Below, one piece after another: positions 1-7,525 of a stretch of 8,255 bases of DNA (position 1 is its first letter; every line of letters begins with the position of its first letter). The DNA is from Pseudomonadota bacterium (lineage in GTDB: Bacteria > Pseudomonadota > Alphaproteobacteria > Rhizobiales > Rhizobiaceae), in assembly GCA_023451915.1 (NCBI GenBank), contig JAEXXS010000266.1:1-8255 (forward strand). The letters are read 5' to 3'. Both the position numbers and the translations under genes were made by a program. The notes below the pieces were generated by a model. It was not told the DNA's origin and did no database searches. It saw only the letters and a program-made list of their open reading frames with translations.

Positions 1-29
1 TGTATATATTTAGCGATCAGGCAGGAAAA

Positions 30-1538
30 ATGGCCGATAAAGCGGACAAGATGAAGGCGCGGCTGCCGCGCGGGTTTGTCGATCGGGTTCCGGACGACTT
101 GCGCGCCGCCGAAAAGATGATGGCGACCATCCGCGAAGTCTATGACCTCTATGGCTTTGAGCCGGTGGAAACGCCGCTGGTGGAATATACGGACGCGCTC
201 GGAAAGTTTCTTCCGGATCAGGATCGCCCGAATGAGGGTGTATTCTCCTTTCAGGACGACGACGAGCAGTGGCTGTCGCTGCGCTACGATCTGACCGCGC
301 CGCTGGCGCGCTATGTGGCCGAAAATTTCGAACAGCTTCCAAAGCCTTATCGCAGCTATCGCAATGGTTGGGTGTTCCGCAATGAAAAGCCGGGTCCTGG
401 CCGCTTCCGCCAGTTCATGCAGTTCGACGCCGACACGGTTGGCGCGCCGAACGTCTCCGCTGACGCTGAAATGTGCATGATGATGGCCGATACGCTGGAG
501 CGTCTTGGCATTCGTCGCGGCGATTATGCAATCCGCGTCAATAACCGCAAGGTTCTGGACGGTGTGCTGGATGCCATCGGCCTTGAAGGCGAAGGCAATG
601 CCGCCAAGCGCCTCAACGTGCTGCGCGCCATCGACAAGCTCGACAAGTTTGGCCCGGAAGGCGTGCGCCTTCTGCTCGGCAAGGGTCGTCTCGACGAAAG
701 CGGCGATTTCACCAAGGGTGCTGAACTCGCCGACGCCGCGATTGAAAAGGTGCTGGCTTTCACCGCCGCCGGTGGGGCGACGGGTGCCGATACGATTGCC
801 AATCTTCGCGCTGTCGTTGCGGGCAATGCCAAGGGCGAAGAAGGTGTCACCGAACTCGCCGACATGCAGGCGCTGTTTTCAGCAGGCGGTTACGATGGCC
901 GCGTGAAGATTGACCCGTCCGTGGTGCGTGGTCTTGAATATTATACCGGCGCGGTGTTCGAAGCCGAGCTTTTGTTCGACGTAACCAATGAAGACGGACA
1001 GAAAGTCGTGTTCGGTTCGGTGGGCGGCGGCGGTCGTTATGACGGTCTCGTATCGCGTTTCCGTGGCGAGCCGGTTCCGGCAACGGGCTTCTCCATCGGT
1101 GTTTCGCGCCTGATGACGGCGCTGAAAAACCTCGGCAAGCTGGATGTGTCGGATGTCGTCGGCCCGGTCGTCGTGCTGGTGATGGACAAGGACACGGAAA
1201 GCCTTGGTCGCTATCAGAAGATGGTCTCCGATCTGCGCCAGCAGGGCATCCGCGCCGAAATGTATGTCGGCGGTTCCGGCATGAAGGCGCAGATGAAATA
1301 TGCCGACCGTCGCGATGCGCCATGCGTGATCATTCAGGGCTCGCAGGAGCGTGAAGCCGGTGAAGTGCAGATCAAGGATCTGGTCGAAGGCAAGCGCCTT
1401 TCCGCCGAGATCGAGGACAATGTGACCTGGCGCGAGAGCCGTCCGGCGCAGATCACCGTCAAGGAAGGTGGTCTGGTTGAAGCGGTTCGGGAAATTCTCA
1501 GCAGTCAGGCGCAAGACCGCGCTCAAGCCGCAAAGTGA
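30..1538 (+). CDS. hisS: Histidyl-tRNA synthetase (class II)
   Basis: Cytoplasmic enzyme that attaches histidine to tRNA-His using ATP. The 502-residue protein has the expected order of class II HisRS parts. An [12 protein letters not shown] block lies at 84-95. Motif 2 (108-134) contains [14 protein letters not shown]. The histidine-binding signature [12 protein letters not shown] is at 300-311, GGGGRYDGL at 332-340, and motif 3 (GFSIGVSRL) at 353-361. An anticodon-binding domain follows from about 378 to 470. The start at 30 has AGGA at 23-26, only 3 nt away; an in-frame ATG at 51 (MKARLPRG) is a less likely alternative. It is the first gene of a tight block with hisZ and hisG, linking histidine use with histidine synthesis. 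Motif 2 differs from the E. coli-type FRxERPQKGRxRQF form, as expected for the alphaproteobacterial HisRS lineage. The family assignment is near certain. Confidence 0.97.
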   Translation: MADKADKMKARLPRGFVDRVPDDLRAAEKMMATIREVYDLYGFEPVETPLVEYTDALGKFLPDQDRPNEGVFSFQDDDEQWLSLRYDLTAPLARYVAENFEQLPKPYRSYRNGWVFRNEKPGPGRFRQFMQFDADTVGAPNVSADAEMCMMMADTLERLGIRRGDYAIRVNNRKVLDGVLDAIGLEGEGNAAKRLNVLRAIDKLDKFGPEGVRLLLGKGRLDESGDFTKGAELADAAIEKVLAFTAAGGATGADTIANLRAVVAGNAKGEEGVTELADMQALFSAGGYDGRVKIDPSVVRGLEYYTGAVFEAELLFDVTNEDGQKVVFGSVGGGGRYDGLVSRFRGEPVPATGFSIGVSRLMTALKNLGKLDVSDVVGPVVVLVMDKDTESLGRYQKMVSDLRQQGIRAEMYVGGSGMKAQMKYADRRDAPCVIIQGSQEREAGEVQIKDLVEGKRLSAEIEDNVTWRESRPAQITVKEGGLVEAVREILSSQAQDRAQAAK

Positions 1539-1546
1539 TTGGAGCC

Positions 1547-2677
1547 ATGGCCGCTACGCGCACATCGCCGGTTTTCAACGCGCTTCGCACAGAGCTTGAT
1601 GCGCGCAATGCCGATCTGGTGGAAATACCGCTGATCCAGCCTGCCGATCCATTTCTGGATATGGCGGGCGAAGATCTGCGCCGTCGTATTTTCCTCACCG
1701 AAAACGAAAATGGCGACAGCCTGTGCCTGCGGCCGGAATTCACCATTCCCGTCTGTCGCAACCATATTGCGCTCAATGCCGCGACGCCGAAGCGCTACGC
1801 CTATCTTGGCGAAGTGTTCCGGCAGCGTCGTGATGGCGCGGCTGAGTTTCTTCAGGCCGGGATCGAGGATCTGGGTGCTGCCGATGAGGCGGCTTCGGAC
1901 GCACGCTCGATTGCCGATGCGCTGTCCTGTGTTCGCTCTGTGGCCCCGCAAGCCGGGCTCGATATCGTGCTGGGTGATCAGTCGGTTTTTGCCGGTATGC
2001 TCAAGGCGCTCGGTCTGCCGCAGGGCTGGCGCAAGAAGCTTTTACGTTCCTTTGGCGACGCGCATTCCATGCAATTGGCTCTGGCTGAACTGACGGGCGC
2101 GCAACGGCGCGATCCGCTGCCCGAAACGCTGGCCGTTCTGGTCGCTGAAGGTGACGAAACCGGCCTTGCGCGCATGCTGGAAACCGAAATGCTGGAGGCT
2201 GGCATTTCGCCGGGGGCTGGCCGTTCGCCAGCGGAAATCGCCCGCCGCCTGATCGAAAAGGAAGATCTGGCCGCCACGCGTTTTCCAGCTTCGGCGCTCG
2301 ATCTGCTCAAGCAGTTTCTGGAAACCCATGTCACGCTCGATTCCGCATCGGTGACATTGCGCGCCTTTGCATCCGAAAATGCGCTTGATCTTGGCGCCGT
2401 GCTTCAAAAATTCGAAGCCCGGGCCGAGGCGATTGCGGCGGCAGGCATCAAGACCAGCGATATCGTCTATGACGCCTCGTTTGGGCGTCCGCTCGATTAT
2501 TATACCGGCCTTGTCTATGAAATTCGCGCCGCTGGCGTGGAAAAGGATGCGGTTCTGGCAGGCGGCGGTCGTTACGACCGGCTTTTGACGATGCTTGGCG
2601 CATCCGAAAATATCCCCGGCGTCGGCTTCTCCATCTGGCTGGACCGGCTGCAAGTGCTGGCGGGAGCAACGAAATGA
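1547..2677 (+). CDS. hisZ: ATP phosphoribosyltransferase regulatory subunit HisZ
   Basis: A paralogue of the HisRS catalytic core that no longer charges tRNA. In known systems it binds short-form HisG in a hetero-oligomer and is needed for activity and for feedback inhibition by histidine. The 376-residue product keeps HisRS-like blocks: LRPEFTIP (61-68), a motif-2-like [15 protein letters not shown] (91-105), [12 protein letters not shown] (314-325), GGGRYDRLL (339-347) and GFSIWLDRL (360-368). It ends right after motif 3, so the anticodon-binding domain is missing, as usual for HisZ. The ATG at 1547 begins MAATRTS and matches the family length I remember for Brucella, though GGAG at 1541-1544 sits very close to it. 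An in-frame GTG at 1535 would add four residues and overlap the hisS stop, but it has no visible ribosome-binding site. It overlaps hisG by 4 bp. Confidence 0.95.
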   Translation: MAATRTSPVFNALRTELDARNADLVEIPLIQPADPFLDMAGEDLRRRIFLTENENGDSLCLRPEFTIPVCRNHIALNAATPKRYAYLGEVFRQRRDGAAEFLQAGIEDLGAADEAASDARSIADALSCVRSVAPQAGLDIVLGDQSVFAGMLKALGLPQGWRKKLLRSFGDAHSMQLALAELTGAQRRDPLPETLAVLVAEGDETGLARMLETEMLEAGISPGAGRSPAEIARRLIEKEDLAATRFPASALDLLKQFLETHVTLDSASVTLRAFASENALDLGAVLQKFEARAEAIAAAGIKTSDIVYDASFGRPLDYYTGLVYEIRAAGVEKDAVLAGGGRYDRLLTMLGASENIPGVGFSIWLDRLQVLAGATK

Positions 2678-3369
2678 GCGTCACACTGGCATTGCCGTCC
2701 AAGGGTCGGCTGAAGGAACAGACGCTCGCCGTTCTCGAAAAGGCCGGATATAAGGTGATCCTGCCCGAAGACGACCGCAATTACCGCGCGCGCGTCGAAG
2801 GCGAAGACGATCTCGATATTCTGTTCCTGTCGGCTTCCGAGATTGCCCGCGAGTTGGGCTATGGCAGCGTCGATATGGGCGTCACGGGCGAAGACCTCGT
2901 GCGCGAAACACTGGCCCATGCCGATGAGCGTGTGGCCATCGAGGCGGAACTGGGTTTCGGTCACGCCGATGTCGTTGTCGCGGTGCCGGAAGTCTGGCGC
3001 GACGTGACCAGCATGGCCGATCTCGATGACGTGGCAGCCGATTTCCGCCAGCGTCATGGTCGCCGCCTGCGCATTGCCACCAAATATTGGCGGCTGACGC
3101 AGCAGTTCTTCTCGCAGAAGCACGGCATTCAGGTCTATCGCATCGTGGAAAGCCTCGGCGCGACCGAAGGCGCTCCGGCGGCAGGGTCCGCCGACATGAT
3201 TGTCGATATTACGTCGACCGGTTCCACCTTGCGCGCCAATCGCCTCAAGGTGCTGGAAGATGGCATTATCCTGCGCTCGCAGGCCTGCCTCGTTTCGGCG
3301 CGCCGCAGCCATGGCAATGCCCGTATCACGGAAATTGCCGAACGCATCCGCAAGGGTCTGGCGGCCTGA
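2674..3369 (+). CDS. hisG: ATP phosphoribosyltransferase, short form
   Basis: Catalyses the first committed step of histidine synthesis, joining ATP and PRPP to give phosphoribosyl-ATP. At 231 residues it is the short form (HisG-S), which lacks the C-terminal regulatory domain of the long enzyme and depends on HisZ, encoded immediately upstream. An N-terminal ALPSKGRL block is at 6-13. The PRPP-binding signature [19 protein letters not shown] is at 171-189. The start ATG lies within an ATGA overlap with the hisZ stop (2674-2677) and is served by GGGAG at 2662-2666, 7 nt upstream, so translational coupling is likely and would help balance HisG and HisZ. The gene is followed after 28 bp by a strong hairpin terminator. 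No other his biosynthesis genes are in the window, so the rest of the pathway must be encoded elsewhere. Confidence 0.97.
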   Translation: MSVTLALPSKGRLKEQTLAVLEKAGYKVILPEDDRNYRARVEGEDDLDILFLSASEIARELGYGSVDMGVTGEDLVRETLAHADERVAIEAELGFGHADVVVAVPEVWRDVTSMADLDDVAADFRQRHGRRLRIATKYWRLTQQFFSQKHGIQVYRIVESLGATEGAPAAGSADMIVDITSTGSTLRANRLKVLEDGIILRSQACLVSARRSHGNARITEIAERIRKGLAA

Positions 3370-3397
3370 CGTTTTCGTTATGCCATGACGTTCAATG

Positions 3398-3426
3398 AAA
3401 GCCGGTCTGGGTTCAGACCGGCTTTT
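3398..3426. terminator. Terminator between hisG and gluP, probably bidirectional
   Basis: A perfect 12-bp stem (AAAGCCGGTCTG, 3398-3409, paired with 3414-3425) encloses a 4-nt loop. The stem ends in T's on the plus strand and the base of the stem is A-rich, so it can act as an intrinsic terminator in both directions. It lies between the convergent ends of hisG (plus, stop 3367-3369) and gluP (minus, stop 3438-3440). Confidence 0.9.
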
Positions 3427-3437
3427 ATATGTTCAGG

Positions 3438-4679
3438 TCACCGTTTCGATCTGCTGCCAACGAGACCATAGAAGGCGATATAGATATAGCAGATGATCGG
3501 CATCAGGAAGGCGTGATGAAGGCCGACCGTATCGGCCAGCGCGCCCTGGATCAAGGGAATGATCGCGCCGCCGACAATGGCGAGATTGAGAATTGCCGAA
3601 CCCTGGCTGGTGTGCTTGCCAAGTCCGTGCAGCGCCAGGCTGAAGATGGTCGGGAACATGATCGAGTTGAAGAGGCCGATGGCCAGAACCGCCCACATGG
3701 AGACGTTGCCGGTTGTCGCGACCGTCAGGAGCAACAGCAGAATGGCCACGACGGCATTGAAGGCCAGCGCCTTGCCGTCATCGATATAGCGCATGGCTGC
3801 CGAACCGATGAAGCGGCCAACCATAGCGCCGCCCCAGAAATAGGCGACGTGATGCGCGGCATCGGTTTCCGACAGTCCGACCACGCCCGGATCGCTCAGG
3901 AAATTGACGAGGAAGCTGCCGACGCTGACTTCCGCACCCACATAGACGAAGATGCCGACAGCGCCCAGTACCAGATGCCGGTACTGCCAGGCAGAACCTT
4001 CATCCGTGACCGCACTTTCTTCCGCCTCCACATCCGGCAGTTTCAGAATGGCGAAGACGATGGCGAGAACGACGAAGGCAAGCGCCAGCAGGAGATAGGG
4101 GAATTTGACTGCATCGGCTTCCGCCGCGCTGTCGACGGCCCCGGTTGCCGCAGACAGGATCAGCATTGCGCCGAAGAGCGGTGCAATCGTGGTGCCGAGT
4201 GAGTTGAACGCCTGTGTCAGCGTCAGTCGGCTGGCGGCTGTTTCAGGCTTGCCGAGGATCGTGACATAGGGGTTCGCGGCGACCTGCAGGATCGTGACGC
4301 CGGACGCCAGCACAAAGAGCGCGCCAAGAAAAAGCCCATAGACCCGATAGGACGCTGCCGGGATGAACAGCGCACAGCCAATCGCTGCGACCACAAGGCC
4401 CACCACGATGGCGCGCTTGTAGGATATCCGCTTCACCAGTGCGCCTGCGGGCAGCGAAACGATGAAATACGCCCCGAAGAAGCAGAACTGGATCAGCATC
4501 GACTGAGTATAGTTGAGCTGAAAGACGTTCTTGAGATGCGGGATCAGAATGTCGTTGAGGCTGGTGATAAAGCCCCACATGAAAAACAGAACGGTCAGGC
4601 TGGTGAGCGCGAAACCGAAATTTCCAACACGGGTCGAGCCAGTGGGAGACTGGCTGCTGGTTGCGGGGGTAACAGTCAT
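3438..4679 (-). CDS. gluP: Glucose/galactose transporter, MFS FucP family
   Basis: Inner-membrane sugar transporter of the major facilitator superfamily, closely resembling the Brucella glucose/galactose transporter GluP as I remember it; import is expected to be coupled to protons. The 413 residues form about twelve hydrophobic segments with a hydrophilic central loop at about 213-232. FucP-family landmarks include [10 protein letters not shown] (41-50), the LVKRISYKR loop (81-89), [13 protein letters not shown] (131-143) and QAFNSLGT (156-163). Where E. coli FucP has a key glutamate before the AANP motif, this protein has Gln132, which I believe is normal for GluP. The variable N-terminal 20 residues and several substitutions separate it from classical Brucella. 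Translation starts at 4679 with a weak GAGA ribosome-binding site. It is convergent with hisG and has about 200 bp of untranslated upstream DNA, so it is probably its own transcription unit. Confidence 0.93.
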   Translation of the reverse strand: MTVTPATSSQSPTGSTRVGNFGFALTSLTVLFFMWGFITSLNDILIPHLKNVFQLNYTQSMLIQFCFFGAYFIVSLPAGALVKRISYKRAIVVGLVVAAIGCALFIPAASYRVYGLFLGALFVLASGVTILQVAANPYVTILGKPETAASRLTLTQAFNSLGTTIAPLFGAMLILSAATGAVDSAAEADAVKFPYLLLALAFVVLAIVFAILKLPDVEAEESAVTDEGSAWQYRHLVLGAVGIFVYVGAEVSVGSFLVNFLSDPGVVGLSETDAAHHVAYFWGGAMVGRFIGSAAMRYIDDGKALAFNAVVAILLLLLTVATTGNVSMWAVLAIGLFNSIMFPTIFSLALHGLGKHTSQGSAILNLAIVGGAIIPLIQGALADTVGLHHAFLMPIICYIYIAFYGLVGSRSKR

Positions 4680-4883
4680 TTTTCTCTACAATCTATGCTT
4701 TGGGAGGAAATGGGCATGCAATGGATCGTTTGCCGAGCGGCGGTCATTCAATGCTGAAACGGGAGGCTTGATTATCGAGGTGCTCTGCCCGCACAAACTA
4801 TGTCGAAAGAAGATTCTGAAAAGGCTATTTCGATAAAAATTGCGTGTTCGCGTCGGCGATATGAAAGCGGTTGAAAGCAAAAC
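4680..4883 (-). other. gluP upstream region, no gene seen
   Basis: Roughly 200 bp between the gluP start and the terminator of the doxX-like gene. Reading frames here lack ribosome-binding sites and recognisable protein motifs. The region should contain the gluP promoter, since a terminator precedes it, but no convincing -35/-10 pair could be picked by eye. Confidence 0.5.
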
Positions 4884-4920
4884 AAAAAACCGCACCCGAT
4901 ATTTCATGCGGGCGCGGCTT
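4884..4920 (-). terminator. Rho-independent terminator of the doxX-like gene
   Basis: Read on the minus strand, a 9-bp GC-rich stem (CCGCGCCCG with CGGGTGCGG) with a 10-nt loop is followed by six T's (A's at 4884-4889) and then GTTTT. One pair (4894/4913) is G-T on the minus strand but an A-C mismatch on the plus strand, which fixes the direction. It ends the doxX-like transcript and separates it from gluP. Confidence 0.88.
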
Positions 4921-4981
4921 TGTTCAATTCAGGCGCACCGCCCGATCGTATCGAAGCGGTGCGTTATGGTTCGGGCTTTGA

Positions 4982-5383
4982 TCAGCCGCGCTTGGCATCG
5001 ATCGACAGCGAGCCTGCGCCATGAAGTGCAAGCAGGAAGAGACCGCCAGCGATAGCAAGGTTCTTCTGCGCCATCAGGGCGTTCATGCCTTGAGAAAAGT
5101 CCATATGCGCAACGAGCGTTGCACCAAGCGTGAACAGGCCGACGATTGTTGCTGCAATCCGGGTCTGGAAACCAACCAGAATGGCGATGCCGCCGACGAA
5201 TTCAACGAGGCCGACGACCACAGCCGTAACCGTCGGAAGCGGGAGGCCGATGCTGGAGAAATAACCAGCCGTGCCGGAAATAGCCGTCAGCTTGCCGAAA
5301 CCGGCAATGATGAAGAGGATCGAAAGAAACACGCGGGCGATGAGGGTTACAGCGCCATTGGACTGTGGGGTAATCGAGGACAT
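4982..5383 (-). CDS. DoxX family membrane protein
   Basis: A 133-residue integral membrane protein of the DoxX family. Four hydrophobic segments are visible at about 11-29, 49-70, 74-92 and 108-121. Typical DoxX features are LFIIAGFGKL (23-32) near the end of helix 1, EFVGGIAILVGFQTR (61-75), and the C-terminal pattern KNLAIAGGLFLLALHGAGSLSID (107-129). Members are linked in some bacteria to redox or thiol stress and to quinone or respiratory functions, but the exact role here cannot be read from sequence. The start at 5383 is preferred because AGGAGAG lies 8-17 nt upstream and the protein then starts as DoxX proteins do; an upstream in-frame ATG at 5431 would add 16 polar residues and lies inside a palindromic control region. 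It has its own terminator and a possible operator at 5430-5464, so it is probably monocistronic and regulated. Confidence 0.88.
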   Translation of the reverse strand: MSSITPQSNGAVTLIARVFLSILFIIAGFGKLTAISGTAGYFSSIGLPLPTVTAVVVGLVEFVGGIAILVGFQTRIAATIVGLFTLGATLVAHMDFSQGMNALMAQKNLAIAGGLFLLALHGAGSLSIDAKRG

Positions 5384-5429
5384 GGGGGAGCTCTCTCCTG
5401 TTGAACTTTGCCATCCAATATCGACTAAC

Positions 5430-5464
5430 AACTGTCAAGAAAAGTCGTATAATTCTCGACAGTT
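5430..5464. promoter_or_regulatory. Operator-like palindrome upstream of the doxX-like gene
   Basis: Two 12-nt arms (AACTGTCAAGAA at 5430-5441 and TTCTCGACAGTT at 5453-5464) are inverted repeats matching at 11 of 12 positions around an 11-nt AT-rich centre. On the minus strand a perfect TTGACA hexamer (5433-5438) lies in the gene-proximal arm, although a good -10 is not evident 17 nt further on. Position and symmetry suggest the site of a dimeric repressor (MarR, TetR or HxlR type). The regulator is not in the window. Confidence 0.55.
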
Positions 5465-5490
5465 CGTTCACTGCATGTAGACGATTATGC

Positions 5491-5510
5491 GCGCCTGATC
5501 ATTCAGGCGC
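5491..5510 (-). terminator. Hairpin over the fumC stop codon (possible weak terminator)
   Basis: A perfect 8-bp stem (GCGCCTGA, 5503-5510, with 5491-5498) and a 4-nt loop, with the fumC stop TGA lying entirely in the loop. There is no T-run after it on the minus strand, so it is a poor intrinsic terminator. It may instead protect the 3' end of the mRNA or act with Rho. Confidence 0.45.
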
Positions 5511-6890
5511 GATCATGCGCTCCGCCCGGACGAGCCGGTCGTAGTCTTCGGCGCTCACAAGCCCGCTCGCCAGCGCTTCTTCGCGCAGGGTGGTGCCGTT
5601 TTTGTGCGCGGTTTTGGCAATCTTTGCTGCACCGTCATAGCCGATGGCCGGCGCGAGCGCGGTTACCAGCATCAGCGAACGGTCGAGCAATTCCTTGATC
5701 CGGGTTTCATTGGCTTCGATGCCATCCACGCAATGATCGGCGAAGGAAACCATCGCATCGCTGAGCAGGCGGATCGATTGCAGCACATTATAAGCGATGA
5801 CCGGCTTGAACACGTTCAGCTCGAAATGGCCCTGGCTGGCGGCGACAGTTACGGTGGTCTGATTGCCGAAAACCTGCGTTGCCACCATCGTCATGGCTTC
5901 CGCCTGGGTCGGGTTCACCTTGCCCGGCATGATCGACGAGCCCGGCTCGTTTTCCGGCAGCGACAATTCGCCAAGCCCCGAGCGCGGGCCGGAACCAAGA
6001 AAGCGGATATCGTTGGCGATCTTGAATAGATCAGCCGCCAGCGCGTTCAGGCTGCCATGGAAGTTGAGAATTGCGCCATGGCTCGCCAGCGCTTCGAACT
6101 TGTTCGGCGCGGTTTTGAAGGACAGGCCGGTGATTTCGCTGACTGCATCGGCAAAGCCGCTGTCGAAGCCGATCGGCGCATTGAGACCAGTACCCACTGC
6201 CGTGCCGCCCTGCGCGAGCAGGAAAACATCGGCCAGCGATTGCTCGATGCGATGGCGCGCATATTCAAGCGCTGCGCGATAGCCGGAAAACTCCTGACCA
6301 AGCGTGACGGGCGTTGCATCCTGCGTATGGGTGCGGCCGATTTTGATGATGTCCTTGAAGGCCTCTTCCTTGGCCCTGAGCGCCTTGGTCAGCTGCTCCA
6401 GCGCCGGATAAAGGCGATTGACCGTTTCAACCGCCGTGGCGATATGGATCGCCGTCGGAAAACTGTCATTGGACGACTGGCTCATATTGACGTGGTCGTT
6501 CGGATGAACCGGCTTCTTCGAACCCTTCTCGCCGCCAAGCAGTTCTATGGCGCGATTGGAGATCACTTCATTGGCGTTCATGTTCGACTGGGTGCCGGAA
6601 CCTGTCTGCCAGACCACAAGCGGAAAATGATCGTCAAGCTTGCCTTCGATCACTTCGGATGCCGCAACGGCCACGACCTGCCCCAGAACCGGATCAAGCT
6701 TGCCCAACGCAATATTGGTTTCCGCTGCGGCGCGCTTGACGACGCCCAGCGCGTGGACAAGCGGCAGAGGCATGCGCTCGCCGCCGATCTTGAAATTCTG
6801 CAGGGAGCGCTGTGTCTGCGCGCCCCAATAGCGGTCGGCGGGAACATCGATCGGTCCGAAAGTGTCTGTTTCGGTACGCGTGGCGGTCAT
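5499..6890 (-). CDS. fumC: Fumarate hydratase, class II
   Basis: TCA-cycle enzyme that interconverts fumarate and L-malate in the cytoplasm. It is an iron-free, oxygen-stable homotetramer in the aspartase/fumarase superfamily. The 463 residues are the normal family length. Conserved blocks appear in order: [14 protein letters not shown] (96-109), [18 protein letters not shown] (129-146), [10 protein letters not shown] (185-194, with His188 of the catalytic region), and the superfamily signature [11 protein letters not shown] (317-327) with the catalytic-loop serine at 318/319. The ATG at 6890 is chosen because GGAGA lies 6 nt upstream and the protein starts [13 protein letters not shown] longer reading from 6950 adds 20 residues ([11 protein letters not shown]...) unlike the family. 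The 149 bp upstream is AT-rich and probably holds its promoter. The stop codon lies in a hairpin loop. Confidence 0.97.
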   Translation of the reverse strand: MTATRTETDTFGPIDVPADRYWGAQTQRSLQNFKIGGERMPLPLVHALGVVKRAAAETNIALGKLDPVLGQVVAVAASEVIEGKLDDHFPLVVWQTGSGTQSNMNANEVISNRAIELLGGEKGSKKPVHPNDHVNMSQSSNDSFPTAIHIATAVETVNRLYPALEQLTKALRAKEEAFKDIIKIGRTHTQDATPVTLGQEFSGYRAALEYARHRIEQSLADVFLLAQGGTAVGTGLNAPIGFDSGFADAVSEITGLSFKTAPNKFEALASHGAILNFHGSLNALAADLFKIANDIRFLGSGPRSGLGELSLPENEPGSSIMPGKVNPTQAEAMTMVATQVFGNQTTVTVAASQGHFELNVFKPVIAYNVLQSIRLLSDAMVSFADHCVDGIEANETRIKELLDRSLMLVTALAPAIGYDGAAKIAKTAHKNGTTLREEALASGLVSAEDYDRLVRAERMIAPE

Positions 6891-7039
6891 TTCATGTCTC
6901 CGGCTAGCTTTCAGCCCGCAAACGGGTCTCTGACGCAATGAATATAGCACTACCTGTGAATTGATAGCTCCTTATTCAGCTACTTGATAAAATATGATTA
7001 TAAAATTCAACTTTATTTGAGCGCACATTGCCGCCCCGA
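6891..7039 (-). promoter_or_regulatory. AT-rich fumC upstream region, probable promoter
   Basis: The 149 bp between fumC and the next gene contains a markedly AT-rich block (about 6940-7020), including TATAAT, TATATT and TTGAAT-like hexamers on the minus strand, while surrounding DNA is GC-rich. I could not find a well-spaced -35/-10 pair, so the exact promoter is not assigned. No terminator is evident here, so read-through from the upstream 86-aa gene is also possible. Confidence 0.35.
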
Positions 7040-7300
7040 TCAGTTGTCTTCGTTTTCGTCATCACCGCCCTCGGTTTCCGAAATCCACGCGGTCGGCTCG
7101 ATCTTGCGCTGGGTCTTGCTGTCGGTGAATGTCCACCAGCCTGTATCGGTCTCATCCCACTGGCCGCCGCCAGCGTTCAATTGGGCGAGCGAACGATATT
7201 GCGCAATTGATTCATTGCGCTGATCATCTTCGTCGGTCCACACGACGGTAATCTTGCGACCATCCTTGGGGGCAGTATCGATTGGCAATTCTTTGCGCAT
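7040..7300 (-). CDS. Conserved small protein with PIDTAPKDG motif, unknown function
   Basis: An 86-residue, strongly acidic, soluble protein with no signal peptide or membrane segment. The N-terminal ELPIDTAPKDGR (4-15) resembles the PI-[ED]-TAPKDG opening of many short uncharacterised proteins in alphaproteobacteria and their phages. A hydrophobic strand, KITVVW (16-21), follows, then aromatic pairs GQWDE (46-50) and GWWTF (54-58), and EPTAWISE (68-75) before an acidic tail (75-86) rich in D and E. This pattern suggests a small beta-rich domain. The start at 7300 has GGAAA about 7 nt upstream and AGAGGA a little further away. It lies 149 bp upstream of fumC on the same strand. I do not assign a function. 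It is probably a real gene because of the motif and the absence of a competing frame. Confidence 0.75.
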   Translation of the reverse strand: MRKELPIDTAPKDGRKITVVWTDEDDQRNESIAQYRSLAQLNAGGGQWDETDTGWWTFTDSKTQRKIEPTAWISETEGGDDENEDN

Positions 7301-7443
7301 ATGATTTTCCGTCCTCTTTTCCGTTGCGATAACGATAGGGCAAAATCGGCGGGAAGCAAGCTGAAGCCGCCGAGCGAAAGCACACGCTGAACGTCGTTCG
7401 AAAATTGATGGGCAAGAAATTTCTAAAAAATACGGCTTAAAGT
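7301..7443. other. Intergenic DNA upstream of the 86-aa gene
   Basis: No convincing gene. The minus strand should carry the promoter of the 86-aa gene but no clear -35/-10 pair was found. Only very short frames without ribosome-binding sites are present on the plus strand (for example 29 codons from 7301 and 10 codons from 7408). Confidence 0.4.
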
Positions 7444-7471
7444 GGAAAGGCAGGCCGAAGCCTGCCTTTCC
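7444..7471 (-). terminator. Perfect 12-bp hairpin with UUCG loop
   Basis: GGAAAGGCAGGC (7444-7455) pairs perfectly with 7460-7471 around a 4-nt loop. Read on the minus strand the loop is C(UUCG)G, the unusually stable tetraloop seen in the groEL terminator too; on the plus strand it is CGAA. The stem base is A/T-rich but neither side has a long T-run. It probably ends a transcript, more likely on the minus strand. No annotated gene ends just upstream of it, which raises the possibility of a small RNA. Confidence 0.6.
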
Positions 7472-7478
7472 TGTTGCC

Positions 7479-7525
7479 TGAGACAGGACTTCCGGGGTGC
7501 GGGGGCATACTGGAAGTCCATCTCA
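7479..7525. repeat. Imperfect palindrome with long loop
   Basis: An outer 5-bp stem (TGAGA 7479-7483 with 7521-7525) and an inner 8-bp stem (GGACTTCC 7486-7493 with 7512-7519) are separated by a small asymmetric internal loop, with an 18-nt apical loop that is G-rich on the plus strand and C-rich on the minus strand. Length and symmetry recall short palindromic repeats such as the Bru-RS elements of Brucella, but I cannot confirm identity from memory. It lies 7 bp from the 7444-7471 hairpin. Confidence 0.55.

Noticed and set aside
1535..1546. GTG start for hisZ overlapping the hisS stop
   Set aside because: The overlap is attractive, but there is no Shine-Dalgarno sequence before it and the ATG at 1547 gives the length I recall for the family. 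It remains possible.
2572..3312. Minus-strand ORF (246 codons) antisense to hisG and the hisZ end
   Set aside because: Opposes two intact, motif-complete genes; a composition-driven shadow frame.
3429..4202. Long plus-strand ORF (257 codons) antisense to gluP
   Set aside because: It opposes a clear MFS transporter, has no domain and is full of charged residues typical of antisense frames of membrane genes in GC-rich DNA.
4982..5431. Longer DoxX start at 5431
   Set aside because: Adds 16 residues unlike the family, lies inside the palindromic control region, and the 5383 start has the better ribosome-binding site.
5448..5453. Perfect TATAAT on the plus strand in the doxX upstream region
   Set aside because: It lies in the AT-rich centre of the palindrome, has only a weak -35 (CTAACA) and would transcribe antisense into fumC with no gene to serve.
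6057..6941. Plus-strand ORF (294 codons) antisense to fumC
   Set aside because: fumC on the other strand is unambiguous; the antisense frame has no recognisable motif or ribosome-binding site.
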